Shown here: piece after piece, positions 21,441 to 33,937 of the stretch
Layout of the letters: every line of letters begins with the position of its first letter
Numbering within the stretch: position 1 is the first letter of the stretch
Assembly (NCBI GenBank): GCA_038373885.1
Contig: JAWZYV010019913.1
Span: 50,001-114,000, forward strand
Direction: 5' to 3'
DNA: 64,000 nucleotides
Source of the DNA: Cheiracanthium punctorium
Taxonomy: Eukaryota; Arthropoda; Arachnida; Araneae; Cheiracanthiidae
Position numbers and translations under genes: made by a program
The notes under the pieces: generated by a model
Databases searched by the model: none
Told to the model about the DNA's origin: nothing
The model's input: only the letters and a program-made list of their open reading frames with translations

Positions 21441-23690
21441 TTAGTTATATATATATATATATATAAAGTAAAAGGCATAACTTACGAATCAACGTAGCAT
21501 CCACTTGGCAAATACAAAATTCTAAATATCCATGGAATGATAGATGAGCAAAACAATGAACTTAAAATCTTATGTAAAAACATCTATCTAATTGTACAAT
21601 TGCCCGTGCTGTTCAACGCTTGTATAGAACTGGGAGTTGTCATAGACGTATTCCCTTGTCTCGTGCCACACCTTCAAGCTTGCGGATACCCGCTAAGGAT
21701 GTTGTAGGATATGCCCTGGCTCATCCTGAAAGTAGTGTCCAGGATATTAGCAAGGCTTGTTCCTACTCAAAATCGACGGTGTGGAACATATTACATACGT
21801 ACGGTGCATTTCCTTATCGTCCAGTCCAGGTGCAGGAGCTAATGCCTGGAGACCAGTTGTATACATCTCGTTCTCCCATACTAGAATTCGTAATATTAGA
21901 ATACGGCTGTGTGCAATTGCAAGCGACTACACAACAGATTTTTAACGTTCGCCATGATCAGTATCGCGGCAAATCAGTCTGAAGCCGCAGGCAAATAAGT
22001 CTATTTTTTTGGAACTGCTTTTGAAAAGTTTTCTTCGTCCAAAATATTTTATTTTATCTATGTTTTACACGTACACAGAATAAATTTTGTTTCTTAAGTA
22101 CTCAATTATTGTAATATTAGCGTAATGTATGTACTTTTAAATTTAAAAACTATTTACATAAGAGTGACGTGCAAGAGCGAAAGTTTCCTGGCAGAGTTCC
22201 AATTAATTTCACTTTGGAGACGGTTCCTTACTAGCTTCTTGAAATTGGCCGAGAAAATGGATGAAATGTATGATTTTCAAAGTTCCATAACTTGGTCAGT
22301 TTTTATCGTAATAAAATGAAACTTTTTGTGTTTACTTTGTTTTTGTGTACTGCATCTTTTCCTAAATATAAGTGATAGGACCTGGGGACCGTATAAAAAT
22401 TTAATTTTTGTAGTTTTTTTCTAAATGGGTTTTTTGGTTCGAAAAGCACGTAAAAACATTCTTTACCCTTTTTAAAACATTTTTTAAATTGGAAGTGCAT
22501 ATCTAAATCGAACGGTTAGGGAATTAGCTATTGGGTCACATTAAGGCTGGACACCCTGTATATATAATCTTTCTTTCTTTTTCTTTCTTTTTTTTTTTTT
22601 TTTTTTTTTTCAGAGCAGTGCGATTAATTAAGCAGTGCAAAACTGCAAAATATAAGACATCAAAGCATATGGTTTCAATTTCTCAAACAGCTTAAAATTC
22701 AGGTTCAAATAGGTGGCCAAGTTTTCAAAAATGAGCCTTCTATGGTAGATGTCATTCAATCTTCAAAACTTGCCAAGATCGAAATAACGTCTGCTGTTTC
22801 TCTGTTCGTTATTTATGGAAACAACAGTCCATAATGGCCCGAATTACCACGTTTGCTAGAGAAATTGTGACGTTTTGGAAATTTATGGAGGGGAGGAGAA
22901 GTTCTAATTGATCGATCAAACGAGATCTTAGAAAACAATGAAAGACAGTAAATAACATTGCGCCAAAACTCAAGAAGTGGGATAAATGAATTGGAGGGAA
23001 GTTCGATTGTTTTTTTTTTTCTTGCAGCATAACGCCTCACACAGAAAAATGAAAAATAGTGAAAGGAAGAGAGCTGTGCTTTGTATAATACTTGGTAAAG
23101 ATACAACTGCAGCGTGATAATGAATTTCAAATAAAAGCATTTTCTCGTCTTGTAGCTTGTAGTGGTTGTAAGAATTTTCTGTGATGGGAATTCAATCATA
23201 AGCTGACAAATATGCGTGTCTTATAAATTATTTTTACTACATGGTTATGCAAATTAGCTGAGATATAAAATAGTGAGGGGTTTTTTGCTACTAAGTGTCT
23301 GATAACGAAATTTTCTATTATTGAAATTAAGTTATTTGGGGGAAAATAATTTCCTATTAGCCTAGTATGGAGTGAATGACAACAAGTCTTTGTAGTTCTA
23401 AGACTTTTGATTTATGAATGTAATATTTATTTAGCTGAAAGCATATTATTAATATGAAATTACACAATGATAGGATGGTTCAAACAATGTTGAAATTTAG
23501 AAAAGGCAAGATCTGTTTCGTTGTAATTGTTCCCTTTTACATACGAATTTGTAATCCGAGATCTCACAGCAGTTAATTTATTATTTATTAATAAAGTGAA
23601 ACAAGAATCATAAATAGTGTCAAACGCTTCCGTCATAAAAAACTTTCAGACACTTCTTATTCGATCTTACACTAATGATTAACGAACGAT
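21441..23690. repeat. Composite direct repeat, copy 2
   Basis: Same outer blocks as copy 1, with a mariner-type relic (about 21583-22560) in place of copy 1's middle. Both copies end at the same sequence ATGATTAACGAACGAT. Confidence 0.85.
21590..21982 (+). pseudogene. Tc1/mariner transposase N-terminal fragment
   Basis: The frame encodes ARAVQRLYRTGSCHRR, then KDVVGYALAHPESSVQDISK and SKSTVWNILHTYGAFPYRP. This is the paired helix-turn-helix layout of mariner-type transposases, ending at VQELMPGD where families continue into the catalytic domain. The catalytic domain is gone. The sequence GGACACCCTGTA at about 22548-22560 looks like the element's right end, and the left end is missing. Confidence 0.7.
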
Positions 23691-23726
23691 GAACTTATTA
23701 GCTCCTGTAATTGCAAAGACGAGACG

Positions 23727-23932
23727 GCAGCAATTCCCCATTTGTGCCCTTCGTTGCTTCTCGGCATGAGTTTTTAAATGTCTCCGAGCGACCCATAGTC
23801 CAGCGTTTCGAGAGCTAGCGTAGCACGTTGTAACACAACGAGTTGAACCATACCGAAAAACGTTGGGTCACAGCGAGGCATTCGGACTCATTCTGGGAAG
23901 CAACGAAGGGCACAGAAGGGAATGTCAGCCAT
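23727..23932. mobile_element. MITE with GTGCCCTTCGTTGCTTC inverted repeats
   Basis: GTGCCCTTCGTTGCTTC at 23742 and its complement GAAGCAACGAAGGGCAC near 23897-23913 are exact. Similarity extends outward (CAATTCCCC versus CATTCCCTT) and inward (CATGAGT versus AATGAGT). Non-coding. Confidence 0.75.
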
Positions 23933-23934
23933 GC

Positions 23935-26600
23935 TAGTGAACAGGTTAAAGCAAACAAGACACTAAGTATTTATTTTTAATCACCTTCCTTAAAACGGAA
24001 ATCTATGACAGTTCTTCTGATTGACCAATAATAGAGCAATAAATGTTATGGGCGTTATTTTCGCCGTGCTCATACTTTTACAAACCTCAATTTTACTTGT
24101 AAATTTTGTTTTATTTGATACAGACAAAAATATCTAAAATACGCTTTGAAGAATGACTGCCTATAGATTGTAATGCATCAGAATTCTTTTAAGTGCCCCC
24201 TCTAAAAATACTGGTCATGCTGCATACACATTTTTCATCAGGGTTATGTTTTACAGTATGTAGCAATTAGCTGCTTAAATTTTTTGGCAATCGATTCATG
24301 CTTACGACAGTCAGTGCATGGACAGACCGACACCAAAATCATGAAACACTTTTCAGTTTTGTTGGAAAGTGTTAAAAAGTCAAGAAAAGTCGTTAACCCT
24401 CTTTTCGAGCTATATCTCCATCTTAATCTGCTATTCATTCTTGACATTTTCTCTCGTGCATGTTTTATTCTATTTCATTAACATCTTAAGTGCAGATGAA
24501 TTTCGTTCTCCCACTTCGTTGAAGGTTTCCCGTTTCTACCCGTACCCGAGACTGACGTACGTAGAAGGGCATTCAAGAAATTTTAGTGTTTACGACACCA
24601 GACAATTTTCCGATAAGTATATACATACTTTAAAGCAATCGGTCCTTTTTTGTTTATTAACGCACAATGCTAATTTAGGCAATGTTGATGGAATTACGGA
24701 AAGATCAGACGAGTTTAGCTTGCGACAGGGAAAGCAAACTATATGTAAACCTTTTCAAGCACATTCTTTCTCTTTTTTAAATATCCTATTAAAAACTTGA
24801 TTACACTGCATTATAAAAAATTTAGTTTGCAAAAAAAGTGCAAGGTAAATATCTTTTGGAGAAAATTTTTATATCTTGACTTAAACAACTTTTCAATGGC
24901 TCTTGAAGGAAAAAAAAATCACATGGAAAGATCGTTTGTTTCTGGGGACTGTACACAAATTACGAAAGGAAACATTGATTGCATAAATATCCTTAAGCTA
25001 TTATTGGTATTGCCTACCCCCTTACCAACTTTGCTTAAACATATCTCTGAGCCTATTTACGATGAAAAGCTCAAATTTTGTAGATAACCTAATTAATGAA
25101 TGGGGCACATTTTACTAACTGCGGATTTTTTTATGCGGGGACCGTATATAAAGATTTAAATTTTGTATTTATCTGCATTTAATCTGTTGAATATTTTAAA
25201 CGATACCATAAAATTCTGTACCTTTTTTTAATGTAACTTATTGTAATTTATTGTGTCTATGATCAGTATTTAAAGAATAAAAGCTTAGGTCAGCGTTTAT
25301 GAGACACTCTGTATAATTTAGAACTTTTTTGCGCTCTTTCCGATGTTATTCCTCCCACAAATGAGAAGCGAAAAGAACATCCGAGTGACAGGATCGTGCT
25401 TGGGGGGGTACAACCAAAGAATATAAACAACCGCACCGGACCGCAAAGGAAGTTAAACTTTATTCTATGAATCACGTTGAAAAAATTTCTGCTATTAATT
25501 GCGATATTTCCCAACATTCCAAAGATTCCCTTATCCAATGCTCTTTGTCCCAAATATCTGACTGTTGATGGAAGTTTGAAAACCTTAATTTTGCTCTGTT
25601 TTTCCTTTTTATTTCCTTTTTTAACTATCCATTTTTAAATTAATGAATCGTACTTCTTACAGAGATTGGTTTCAACCTCCTTGCTTAGTGATACAGCACC
25701 TTAAGTGCACTGGACTGTAGTTGTATTAATTGTGTCAGTATGCGAGTCATCATAGATGTAACACCAGGGAAAGATGCGGAAATTCGAGGCAACTCGAGTA
25801 ATATAATTTTGCATTGTTAACATTATTGAAGAATAAGTAAATTTACTATAAAAAGTTTCAAAAATATAAATAGCTTTAATTTTTATTGGACGTATTTAAA
25901 ATTTTAAGACAGTGAGAAAAGTTTAAGTTTTTATTTTACTATTTTTATTCTGAAAGAAATTTTGAAAAATTATTTATAGGTCTGAAAAAATTGATCAAAT
26001 CATCAGATTTTTCAGCTGAAAAACGAACTCACAACCCCATCGATCACAAATTCGACGCTTTAACCAGTATCCACTAAACTCGAAATTGCACTTGGCTTAA
26101 AATTAGGCAAAATGTGCAGTCATTTCTTTAAATATGTTATATCAAATAATCTTTAAATAATTACTGAAACGACTTCCGAATAACTGCTACATTCTTTTTA
26201 CAATATGTGTAGTATTACTGGATGAACACGGGGTCATCATTGGTAGGATATCGAGTTCGAAAAACTTTCAAAAATTTCGGGTGTGTCATTCAGAGCTTTT
26301 TGAACAATTCCTGGAAACATGCTGCCCATTTTAGATTTCCATCGAAAGAGGGAAATTTTCTGAATATGTCAGTTTAAATGACCATACTGCGTTTTAGTTG
26401 GTTTGCTGTTAGAAGATAGCTATCATACACGTAAAAACATTAGAAAACATCTGCATTAATTACATTTAGATTATTTCACGCCCTTCTGGCAGAGTACCTC
26501 AACAATCTTGATTCTCATCAGGAGATTCTGAGTATTGACATTTTCTAGGAATTGCTAATGACCGCCAGAAGGAGCTTTGAAACCACAAATAGGTCACTAC
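23935..26600. other. 2.7 kb without a recognised gene
   Basis: Frames such as 24369-24800 (+, 143 codons) and 24797-25087 (+, 96 codons) are open, but their products show no domain I recognise, and codon content looks like background. A reversed copy of the AACACTTTTCAAC hairpin repeat lies near 24310-24385. A mariner-like GAGACACTCTGTATA motif sits at about 25300. Confidence 0.35.
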
Positions 26601-27266
26601 AGTTACTATTAATGTCATTTTATCACCAATGTTCCTTTGTTGTGCATTGCCCTATCCAAACCATATTAATTCGCTGCTCTTTAACGGCTGTATTCACCAA
26701 GTACTTGACCCCTTCAGACATTAAATAGACATCAAATGTACGTCGATTTGACATTTGACCCTGATGAATAAAGGCCACTTTCCAGATCGAGTGTCTGCCG
26801 CGGGCCGCTTGGCCAATTATCACTTGTAAGCAATAAATTTTTCGCACCGCAGAGAAAGAGGGAGATACTCCGGACAACAGGTAATTGGGGACCGTGGATA
26901 ATATTGTGGTTTTACCCCCCATCTATTGATCGGTAGAGGACAGCCCATGTGTCGCCTGCGTGAGACGCGGTCAAATCTCCCCATTCAAATACATTGTAGC
27001 CGCGGTAGACTCTCGATCTGGAAAGTGGCCTGGCCGCCAGACGATCAAACCTCCAGTAAATGTGGTATTTTACGTGCCTTTCAGAAAGGAAATACACTCA
27101 TGTCCATAAATTAAGGATAATTCAGAATCACACAGAAATTGATCTCTAAAATAAAAATTTCACCTGTGGAATGATCACACACATCTTGAAGAAGAATATG
27201 CAAATTACAGGAAACCACCAGATGGCGTGGATGGTACGTCACAATGACGAGAGTGTAAGAGAGGGG

Positions 27267-27273
27267 TATATAA
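27267..27273 (+). promoter_or_regulatory. Possible TATA box of the Tc1 transposase
   Basis: TATATAA lies about 75 bases upstream of the preferred start codon at 27345. It falls inside the open extension of the frame, which supports the downstream start. Confidence 0.45.
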
Positions 27274-27344
27274 GGAATGGTGGCAAAGAAGTAAAATTGT
27301 TCACAAGCGCTGTGAAAGCCTTTCAGTGCAAAAACCGCATAGCT

Positions 27345-28373
27345 ATGGCACAAAGGAGGCATTTGGATGATGTTTTACGTGGCAGAATTATCGGACGACT
27401 GGAATGTGGACGTACCGAGCTGGAAGTATCCGAGGAACTTGGAATCGCCCAGAGTGTCATCTCCAGGCTTTGGCAACGATTCCAAGATGATGGTAATGTG
27501 AGTAGACGTTACAGCACAGGTCGCCCCCGAGTTACAACGCCGAATGAGGACCGCTATTTGGCAGTTACTGCCAAAAGAAACAGACGGAGTACAGCATCAG
27601 ACCTGTCTCGTCAGCTCTCTTCAGCTACCGGTACGACAGTTTCAAGGCAGACCGTGTACAGACGCTTAGGGCACATTGGTCTATATACTCGTAGGCCTGT
27701 CAGATGTGTTCCACTTACCGCAACTCACTGTCGCCTGCGATTAACCTGGAGTAGAGAGCATGCATTGTGGACACCGCAACAGTGGTCTTGTGTGATGTTT
27801 TCCGACGAGTCCAGGTTGAGTTTGGAGTCTGATTCTCGCCGGACATTCATCTGGAGAGCGCCAGGTACCCGTTACCACCAAGAGAACACCATTGAAAGAC
27901 ACCGTTACGGTGGTGTAGGATGGCTCGTTTGGGGAGGAATTATTCTTGGTTCCAGAACTGACCTGCATGTTCAGAGTGTAACGATGACAGGCCACATCTA
28001 TCGGGATGTCATTCTGGAACAACATGTACGTTTGTTTCGGGGCGCCATGGGTGCTGAATTTGTGTTTATGGATGACAACGCCCGTCCTCACCGTGCAAAC
28101 ATTGTAGACGAATGCCTTCAATCGGAGGATATCACCCGTATGCATTGGCCAGCATACTCACCGGACTTGAATCCAATAGAGCATGTGTGGGATATGCTTG
28201 GCCGACGAATTGCAGCCCGTCAACCCCCTCCCACCTGTCTACCGGAACTTCGGAGTGCATTGCTTGATGAGTGGTGTAATATTCCCCAAGATCAGATTGA
28301 TCATTTGATAATCAGCATGCCTAGGCGTTGTCAGGCCTGTATTGCATCGTCCGGGAGACATACTCCGTATTAA
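27345..28373 (+). CDS. Tc1-family DD34E transposase, full length
   Basis: 342 codons from the ATG at 27345. The frame is open upstream to 27171, but the extra 58 residues lack family similarity. An N-terminal helix-turn-helix (ELEVSEELGIAQSVISRLWQ, residues 25-44) is followed by a GRPR motif (59-62) and a second helix-turn-helix (about 83-110). The catalytic acidic residues are D154 in MFSDESRLSL, D244 in MDDNARPH and E279 in SPDLNPIEHVWD, giving 34 residues between the last two. It would bind the terminal repeats and cut and paste the element into TA sites in the nucleus. Length equals the usual 340 or so residues. No stop or frameshift is seen, unlike every other transposase in the window. 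Activity is inferred, not shown. Confidence 0.95.
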   Translation: MAQRRHLDDVLRGRIIGRLECGRTELEVSEELGIAQSVISRLWQRFQDDGNVSRRYSTGRPRVTTPNEDRYLAVTAKRNRRSTASDLSRQLSSATGTTVSRQTVYRRLGHIGLYTRRPVRCVPLTATHCRLRLTWSREHALWTPQQWSCVMFSDESRLSLESDSRRTFIWRAPGTRYHQENTIERHRYGGVGWLVWGGIILGSRTDLHVQSVTMTGHIYRDVILEQHVRLFRGAMGAEFVFMDDNARPHRANIVDECLQSEDITRMHWPAYSPDLNPIEHVWDMLGRRIAARQPPPTCLPELRSALLDEWCNIPQDQIDHLIISMPRRCQACIASSGRHTPY

Positions 28374-29138
28374 CCATCCTACTAACCATGTTGTACTGTT
28401 TTTTTGTAAATAGGTTCTTTTTTTAAATTTGGTCAAGGGAGTAAAACTTGCAATTTTTATTAATTATGTCAAACATATAGCATCTTTTTTGCTCTTTACT
28501 TTTTGTTTAATAAATAGACTTTACAAATAAGTCAAATTTGTTTTGCTTCTTTCTCTTTCTTTGCCTGAACTTCATTATCCTTAATTTATGGACATGAGTG
28601 TACTTTAAATGTACCCATACGAAATTGAAAATTACAGACCCCCTCCCATTCCTTATTAGTTTTCTGAGAAATGTCGAGAATTTAGAAAGAGACATGTCTA
28701 TTTTTCATTGTGTGAAGGCCGATGTATTTATACAACCATCTAAAAGTATAAATATTTATTGGTTTTTAAATTTCGGAACCCTTCTCTTTGAAATAGAGAT
28801 TTTTGGCAGCCGGCCCTTACGCCACTTATCCTTGAAACCGGCCCAGCTTCCATGGTTTAACGAGAAACGTGTCTGAATTTTGACAGCTAAATGAGATAGA
28901 TCTGATGATTTTAATTGTCTATGGCTTCCAGTTAAATTTTGTGCAGTCATGATTATCATGTTATTCTGCATACCAAAAACTTTTTTAAAAGCTAAATTAA
29001 AGCGGTTGTACACCTAAAACTTCTGTCTGAATTGAATCATTTCGTAAGGTTCTAATGCGTGACGTTTTGACAGCTCTTTAATCGATAGAGATGAAAATAT
29101 GTGCGTATGATCCATTCTGCGCCCGCCCCCCTCCAAAA

Positions 29139-30187
29139 CAGTGGCGGCCCGTGGTCAAAACTGTTAGTGCAGCCGGAAGCATATGAACCCCCCCCCCCCC
29201 CTTTTCCACCCGACAGGATTGGAAAATCTTTGTTACTGAATTCGAAAGCTGGCGGATTAAGCCCTCACTGAGGGGGAAAAAAAATTACAAAAAAAAAAAA
29301 AAAAAAAAAATGTAAGAGATCCTATTTTACTTCCATAAAATGGGCATAAATTTCAACCAGCCGCTCTTATCCTCAAAATTGCATTAATCCGTGTCTGATT
29401 CGAAGTTTCCTTAGAATTTTCTTTTGCAACGATAACTTGAGAAGAAAAGAAAAAAAAAGAAAACTTACTTATTTTTTATAAGTCAAATCAATCCTCCTTT
29501 TTTTTTTTAAACATGCGAATCGGTCAGTGATGTCCTCATAAAAAGGCGTTGTTTTAATTCAGATATCAATAATTTTAAAAGCTCTTTAAAATTTCCCATG
29601 TTTAAAGAATTTTATCGCTCGCCATGTCCTCTAAATGCCAGTTCTTGCTTACTTAAAAACAATACTGCTTTGATGGGTCATTGTCCATTCATAAGCGTCT
29701 ATTCAGGCTTACCTTCTTGATAAATTCAGCAATATAAAGTCGAGAGTTTTCCAAACATATATTCTCCTTACCCCCTCTCTCACTTCTCGTCCGAGCGAAT
29801 CAGTTAATCGAGTTCTCAAGTTCAGCCGCCGTTAAAAAATCTTTCATCGGCTGTATCAGCTGCATACTCCCTATGCTGGAAAGGCTGCTTACGTAGTCGT
29901 TGTCATGGCAACGGTGCTGCCAACTTTCTTTTCAGCGCTCTGGGCTGAACCAAAGATTTTCCCAATTGAATTGCGGGAAGATTAAAGTGCTTTTTTTCTG
30001 AATGAGCGATCCGGCCACAATACGTTTTTTTTGTTTGGTTTTTTTCGGAGATTTTTTTAATTTACCGTAGGAATTCCACTTCTAATCTGAATTTAGGGAA
30101 ATTAGTAGAATAAATTATTTTAAAGTATGTGCTGATAATTTCAAGTGCAGCCCGGCTGTACTTGCTGTATCCCACGAACCGCCACTG
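29139..30187. mobile_element. 1.05-kb non-autonomous hAT, copy A
   Basis: Ends are CAGTGGCGG and CCGCCACTG. The 8-bp duplication CTCCAAAA is perfect (29131-29138 and 30188-30195). It is the reverse-oriented twin of 34831-35876, closely similar along the whole length. No transposase frame. It carries a nested MITE (29249-29397). Confidence 0.93.
29249..29397. mobile_element. MITE nested inside hAT copy A
   Basis: CTGGCGGATTAAGCCC to GCATTAATCCGTGTCTG, flanked by ATTCGAAAG and ATTCGAAG. It occupies the same internal position in the twin element, so it inserted before the two copies separated. Confidence 0.8.
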
Positions 30188-31600
30188 CTCCAAAAAGAGC
30201 AAATAGACTATAATGTATTTTTCATGGTCCTCCCCCTCCACCCTGGCATAAATCTTAGCTACTCTCACTGCATCAACTTCATTTTCATTATGAAACTTCA
30301 ATTGTAATTGGCTGGAGGAAAGTAAAGGTGAAGAGAAAAGGAGAACTCTGAATATGGAAATTATCAGCTTTCATCTATGTCATCCATTTAATGATATTGC
30401 ATATAGCAACAGTCCTCGGACGATCTTTTTACTTTCTTTTTTATACGAGAGAGCCTTGTAGCTGAATTTTTAAATATTTGTTTCTCCCTCTCTTGAAAGC
30501 TGGAGTGTTTTCTTGAATAACTCTTTGTTACCCAACTGGCCTGATTTTCCTTTCGCGCGAACTGTCTGGAAAAAAAAAAAAAAAAAAAAGCTCACGCCGT
30601 TTTCTCACTCGATCTGATAAATGTCGGTCTCTTTCCAAACTCTATCAGATAAATATGATGTGATTTCGATTAGGCAACTCCCAAACTAAATCTCGGAACA
30701 CAGGAGAAAAGAATTCTGTTACCGGGGGCCAACGTCCCGATCGGATGACTATAACTGAATGGTGATTTACATATGGTGTGATAATTCGATGACAAGACAA
30801 GAAAGATCACTCATGCCCGAGCGCATGAATTGCGGGACACTTTCCAACAACACAATCTTTGATCAAGTACTATTGATTAATGCGCACACAACCTGTTTAC
30901 TCCCACTCCGCAAAGACATGACGTCAGCGATTCCTCTTCTGTGTCCATCAATTTATTCCTAGCTTGGGTCTTCGAAGGCTCTTGCTGTGACCCAACGTTT
31001 TGTCTGCAGTCTCATAGCGTCTTCTATCAATGATGAAAATGTACAGATTAAAACCAACTAGACACTAAAGTATATTTTAATCACTGAGCTTACATCTATT
31101 AACCCTTTAGTGCGCGGTTTTGCACATGTGCAAAGCTGTATATCCACACATTTTATTCAAAAAGTATTCGAATACAACACAATTTTCCTATGTCGGTATC
31201 ATAATAAAGTGGTGTTCATTATAAAAAGTAGATTACGTAGTATATAATAACAACTTCTGATATTTATTATCAGCCACATGCTTTTTTCAAAAATTAATCA
31301 GTTGCTCTCAAAATTAATGCAGGAAATATCTCTCCTTTTCAAATACTTTTTTTGAGTGGATGTACTAAATATTGATATTTCAAGAAAAATACACGCAAAT
31401 AAAGGGCAGTTTGTCCTTGAGCTGTAAATGTTACGTGACACCATTTCCGCAGGAGAACATTCTTTTATAAACTTCACCAATCTGTATCAACTTTTTTTTT
31501 GGTTAAAGGTACACATATTTATTGAACATTTGTAAAACAAAACTTGTAACATTTCTTTAACTAATAAAGTCAACTTTGTTGATATATTGGTAACATATAT
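30188..31600. other. 1.4 kb without a recognised gene
   Basis: Short frames only, with a poly(A) tract at about 30570-30589. Nothing else could be supported. Confidence 0.35.
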
Positions 31601-31619
31601 ATATTATAAAGCCTTCCAA

Positions 31620-31800
31620 ATCCGGGAGGAAATGGTGACATGCTCTGCATTTTGTAGAGGAAATCTCCAAGTAAGGTAGTTGTTACTGTTTTATTTGGAA
31701 CATTTATTTTTGGACTTGTGTGATTGGTTTCAAGAATTCGCTCTTAAGTCTTTATCGAATTAAATGGACAACGCAATGATAGACTTTACTAGCAACAGTT
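31620..31800. repeat. SINE-like body shared with 63.4 kb
   Basis: ATTTATTTTTGGACTTGTGT, TTGGTTT and the motif GACTTTACTAGCAACAG recur at 63435-63515 with substitutions (TTTATTTTTGGACTCGTGTG, GTTTACTAGCACACAG). The copy here lacks a clear tRNA-like head. Confidence 0.5.
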
Positions 31801-31853
31801 CATAGGACCAAGCACAAACAAACAGGGAATGATTGAGAATAGAATAAGTTTTA

Positions 31854-32021
31854 TATCGGGCCTGCTACTAGATAATGATAATGATAAAGCATGGTTCAAA
31901 TTTTCTGGTAATTAAAAAGAGCAGGCGTGGGTCGATTGACGTTTCTACCCGCTTCAACGGCCAATTGCGAAAACTGGGACCACATTCTATCAGTTATCAT
32001 TGTCTAGTAGCAGCCCCGATA
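31854..32021. mobile_element. 168-bp MITE with TATCGGG ends
   Basis: TATCGGGCCTGCTACTAGAT and, inverted, TATCGGGGCTGCTACTAGAC, continuing AATGATAA in both. Non-coding and superfamily uncertain. Confidence 0.75.
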
Positions 32022-32877
32022 GAAGATTCAAAATGACCCCAATCGAATAGACCACCGTATCCATGATGGGTACTAGTAGCTGTATATAAGGATAAATTCG
32101 ATGATATGAGCTGCCCGCATGACGCCCCTTCGAAGGCCAGCGCCCCAATGCGATGATTACATTGATTACTGGGTTGGGCCGCCCCTGGTTACAAAAATAA
32201 GATAGTTTAATGATAAAAACCTAGAAAAAGGTACAAATTATTCTCATTCTATATTAATTATGAAGAGCTTCTAGATATATCGGCAGTTATCAAAAACCGG
32301 AAAGTAAAAAAAAAAGTAAAAAAAGTAAGAAAATCTGAAACACTTTCATATTTTAAATACGCACTAAAGTGCTACATATTAAAATCGTATCATATCCATG
32401 CATCTTCCCCATTTTCTTTCCTTATCCATTAAGTTGGAAAGAGTATCATTATTCATGAGTATGATTAAACAAAATTAAAATCGATATTTCTAACATCCTT
32501 TTTCTGGATGTAATACAATAAAAATGGAATGGGAAAAAGCTGCTCAAAAAAATGCACAATTCGAACTGAATGAAAATTTCAAAAACTTATTCAGGTGTAT
32601 TCTTTATCCAAGTCAGGCGTAGCAGACGATAAAATATTATTTTAGCATCATTTAACGATGATAAAGCATCAGTCACGTGATACAATGGGTATCTTACAAA
32701 TGTATATTAAATGCTGCAGATCTATTTGTTAAAAAAGTTTCTATTTTTGCGCGCCGTGCAAAAATGCATACTGATTGTTTGTCACGTGACTCATTCAATT
32801 AAGATTTCATAACATAAACTCAAACCGTCTAACAATTATGTCAAATTTGCCTGAGGAAAAGGAAATCTGATGTTTTA

Positions 32878-33031
32878 TAGGGCTGTAGCATGTTTACTAA
32901 TACTACGTCACGTAGAGCTAGCCTATTGGTTACGTTCCAGTTTTGCCTACCAGACATCCTGTAGAGCAAGCCTGCCTATTGGTTAGTCTGCCTTGTTTTG
33001 CCTATCAGTGACGTCAGAAGCTACAGCCCTA
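32878..33031. mobile_element. 154-bp MITE with TAGGGCTGTAGC ends
   Basis: TAGGGCTGTAGC is exactly mirrored by GCTACAGCCCTA. The interior has a repeated GCCTATTGGTTA unit. Confidence 0.75.
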
Positions 33032-33096
33032 TTTATTAAAAACTGCGTATTTTATAAGTTTGCGCCATCTGTCGACGGCTTTGTAAAATAAAAACG

Positions 33097-33485
33097 CAAT
33101 GGAGGATATCGATATGACGTCATTTTTCCACCAACACGTGACCTTTCGGCTGTGTTGATGAGTGGCCCTGTAATCTGATTGGCTGAAGTGTATATTTTCC
33201 ATCCACACGTGGCTGAAATAGCCTCATCTCAGTATAAGTTTTAATATGTTAGCACTTTTTAATGGGAATCTTTGGAGAGATATCTTTTTGCAGTCATGTA
33301 CAGGTTCCAGAGAGTTATTGAAACATTCGTAGGCAGCACAATACAGAGGTATAATTATTATTTTTTTGATTTTGCGCTTATTACCAGGAGTCCAGCACAT
33401 AAGCCTATGGAGAAATGGTTGTTTGTTTTCCACCGTCACGTGACTTTTATAGCCTCGAACCCAAGGAGGCGATATCCTCCATTGG
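33097..33485. mobile_element. 389-bp palindromic-ended MITE
   Basis: CAATGGAGGATATCG is exactly mirrored by CGATATCCTCCATTG. CACGTGAC motifs occur near both ends. Non-coding. Confidence 0.7.
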
Positions 33486-33937
33486 ATTCGTTTTGTTTTT
33501 TGGGGAGAAAAATATAGTTTTTTTGTGTGTATTTTTTGTGAAGAGTGTTTTTTCGCGAGATAAAAAGTAGCCTATTTGTTAATCCAGGACTTTAACTGTC
33601 TTAATTCCAAATTTCATCCAAATGCGTCAAACCGTTTCAGCGCGAAAGTGTAACAAACATACATACGAACATTGACATTTATATATTAGTAGGATTATTA
33701 TTTGCTTTTACGTGTCGCACTTGTGTTGCTCATAGCATTTGTTGAATGCCTTAACTTTTTAGTTCATGTGCACTTACGAACTGAAAGTCTTAAAGCGTTC
33801 AGTGATTATCTTTTTCGTTTTCTCTGTTAAGATAAAAAGTAGCTTTGCTGGTAAAAAATAAAGTTTTACACAGATTGTTTGTATCGCTTTTGATTGCTTT
33901 AAAAAATATCTATTTCACCAAAATTAAAACTCAATAA

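Larger units (their letters stand above)
27095..28600 (+). mobile_element. Intact Tc1-like transposon
   Basis: The terminal inverted repeats share CACTCATGTCCATAAATTAA and continue through GGATAAT, about 27 bp perfect. They sit between TA dinucleotides (27093-27094 and 28601-28602). The 1.5-kb length and a single uninterrupted transposase gene are typical of Tc1 elements. Both ends and the gene are intact, so recent activity is plausible. Confidence 0.93.

Noticed and set aside
22813..23199. 128-codon minus frame, repeated in shorter form at 20240-20458
   Set aside because: It lies wholly within the 1.1-kb repeat. The two copies differ in open length through small indels, and the product resembles no family I know.
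24369..25087. Two consecutive plus-strand frames (143 and 96 codons)
   Set aside because: No recognisable domain, no conserved motif, no convincing splice structure, and one overlaps a repeat arm. Reported only as unassigned sequence.
27741..28145. 134-codon minus frame inside the Tc1 element
   Set aside because: Antisense shadow of the transposase gene.
33640..33695. Possible Helitron 5' end (minus strand TCCTACTAATATATAAATG)
   Set aside because: It resembles termini seen in arthropod repeats, but no matching 3' hairpin with CTAG could be paired with it.
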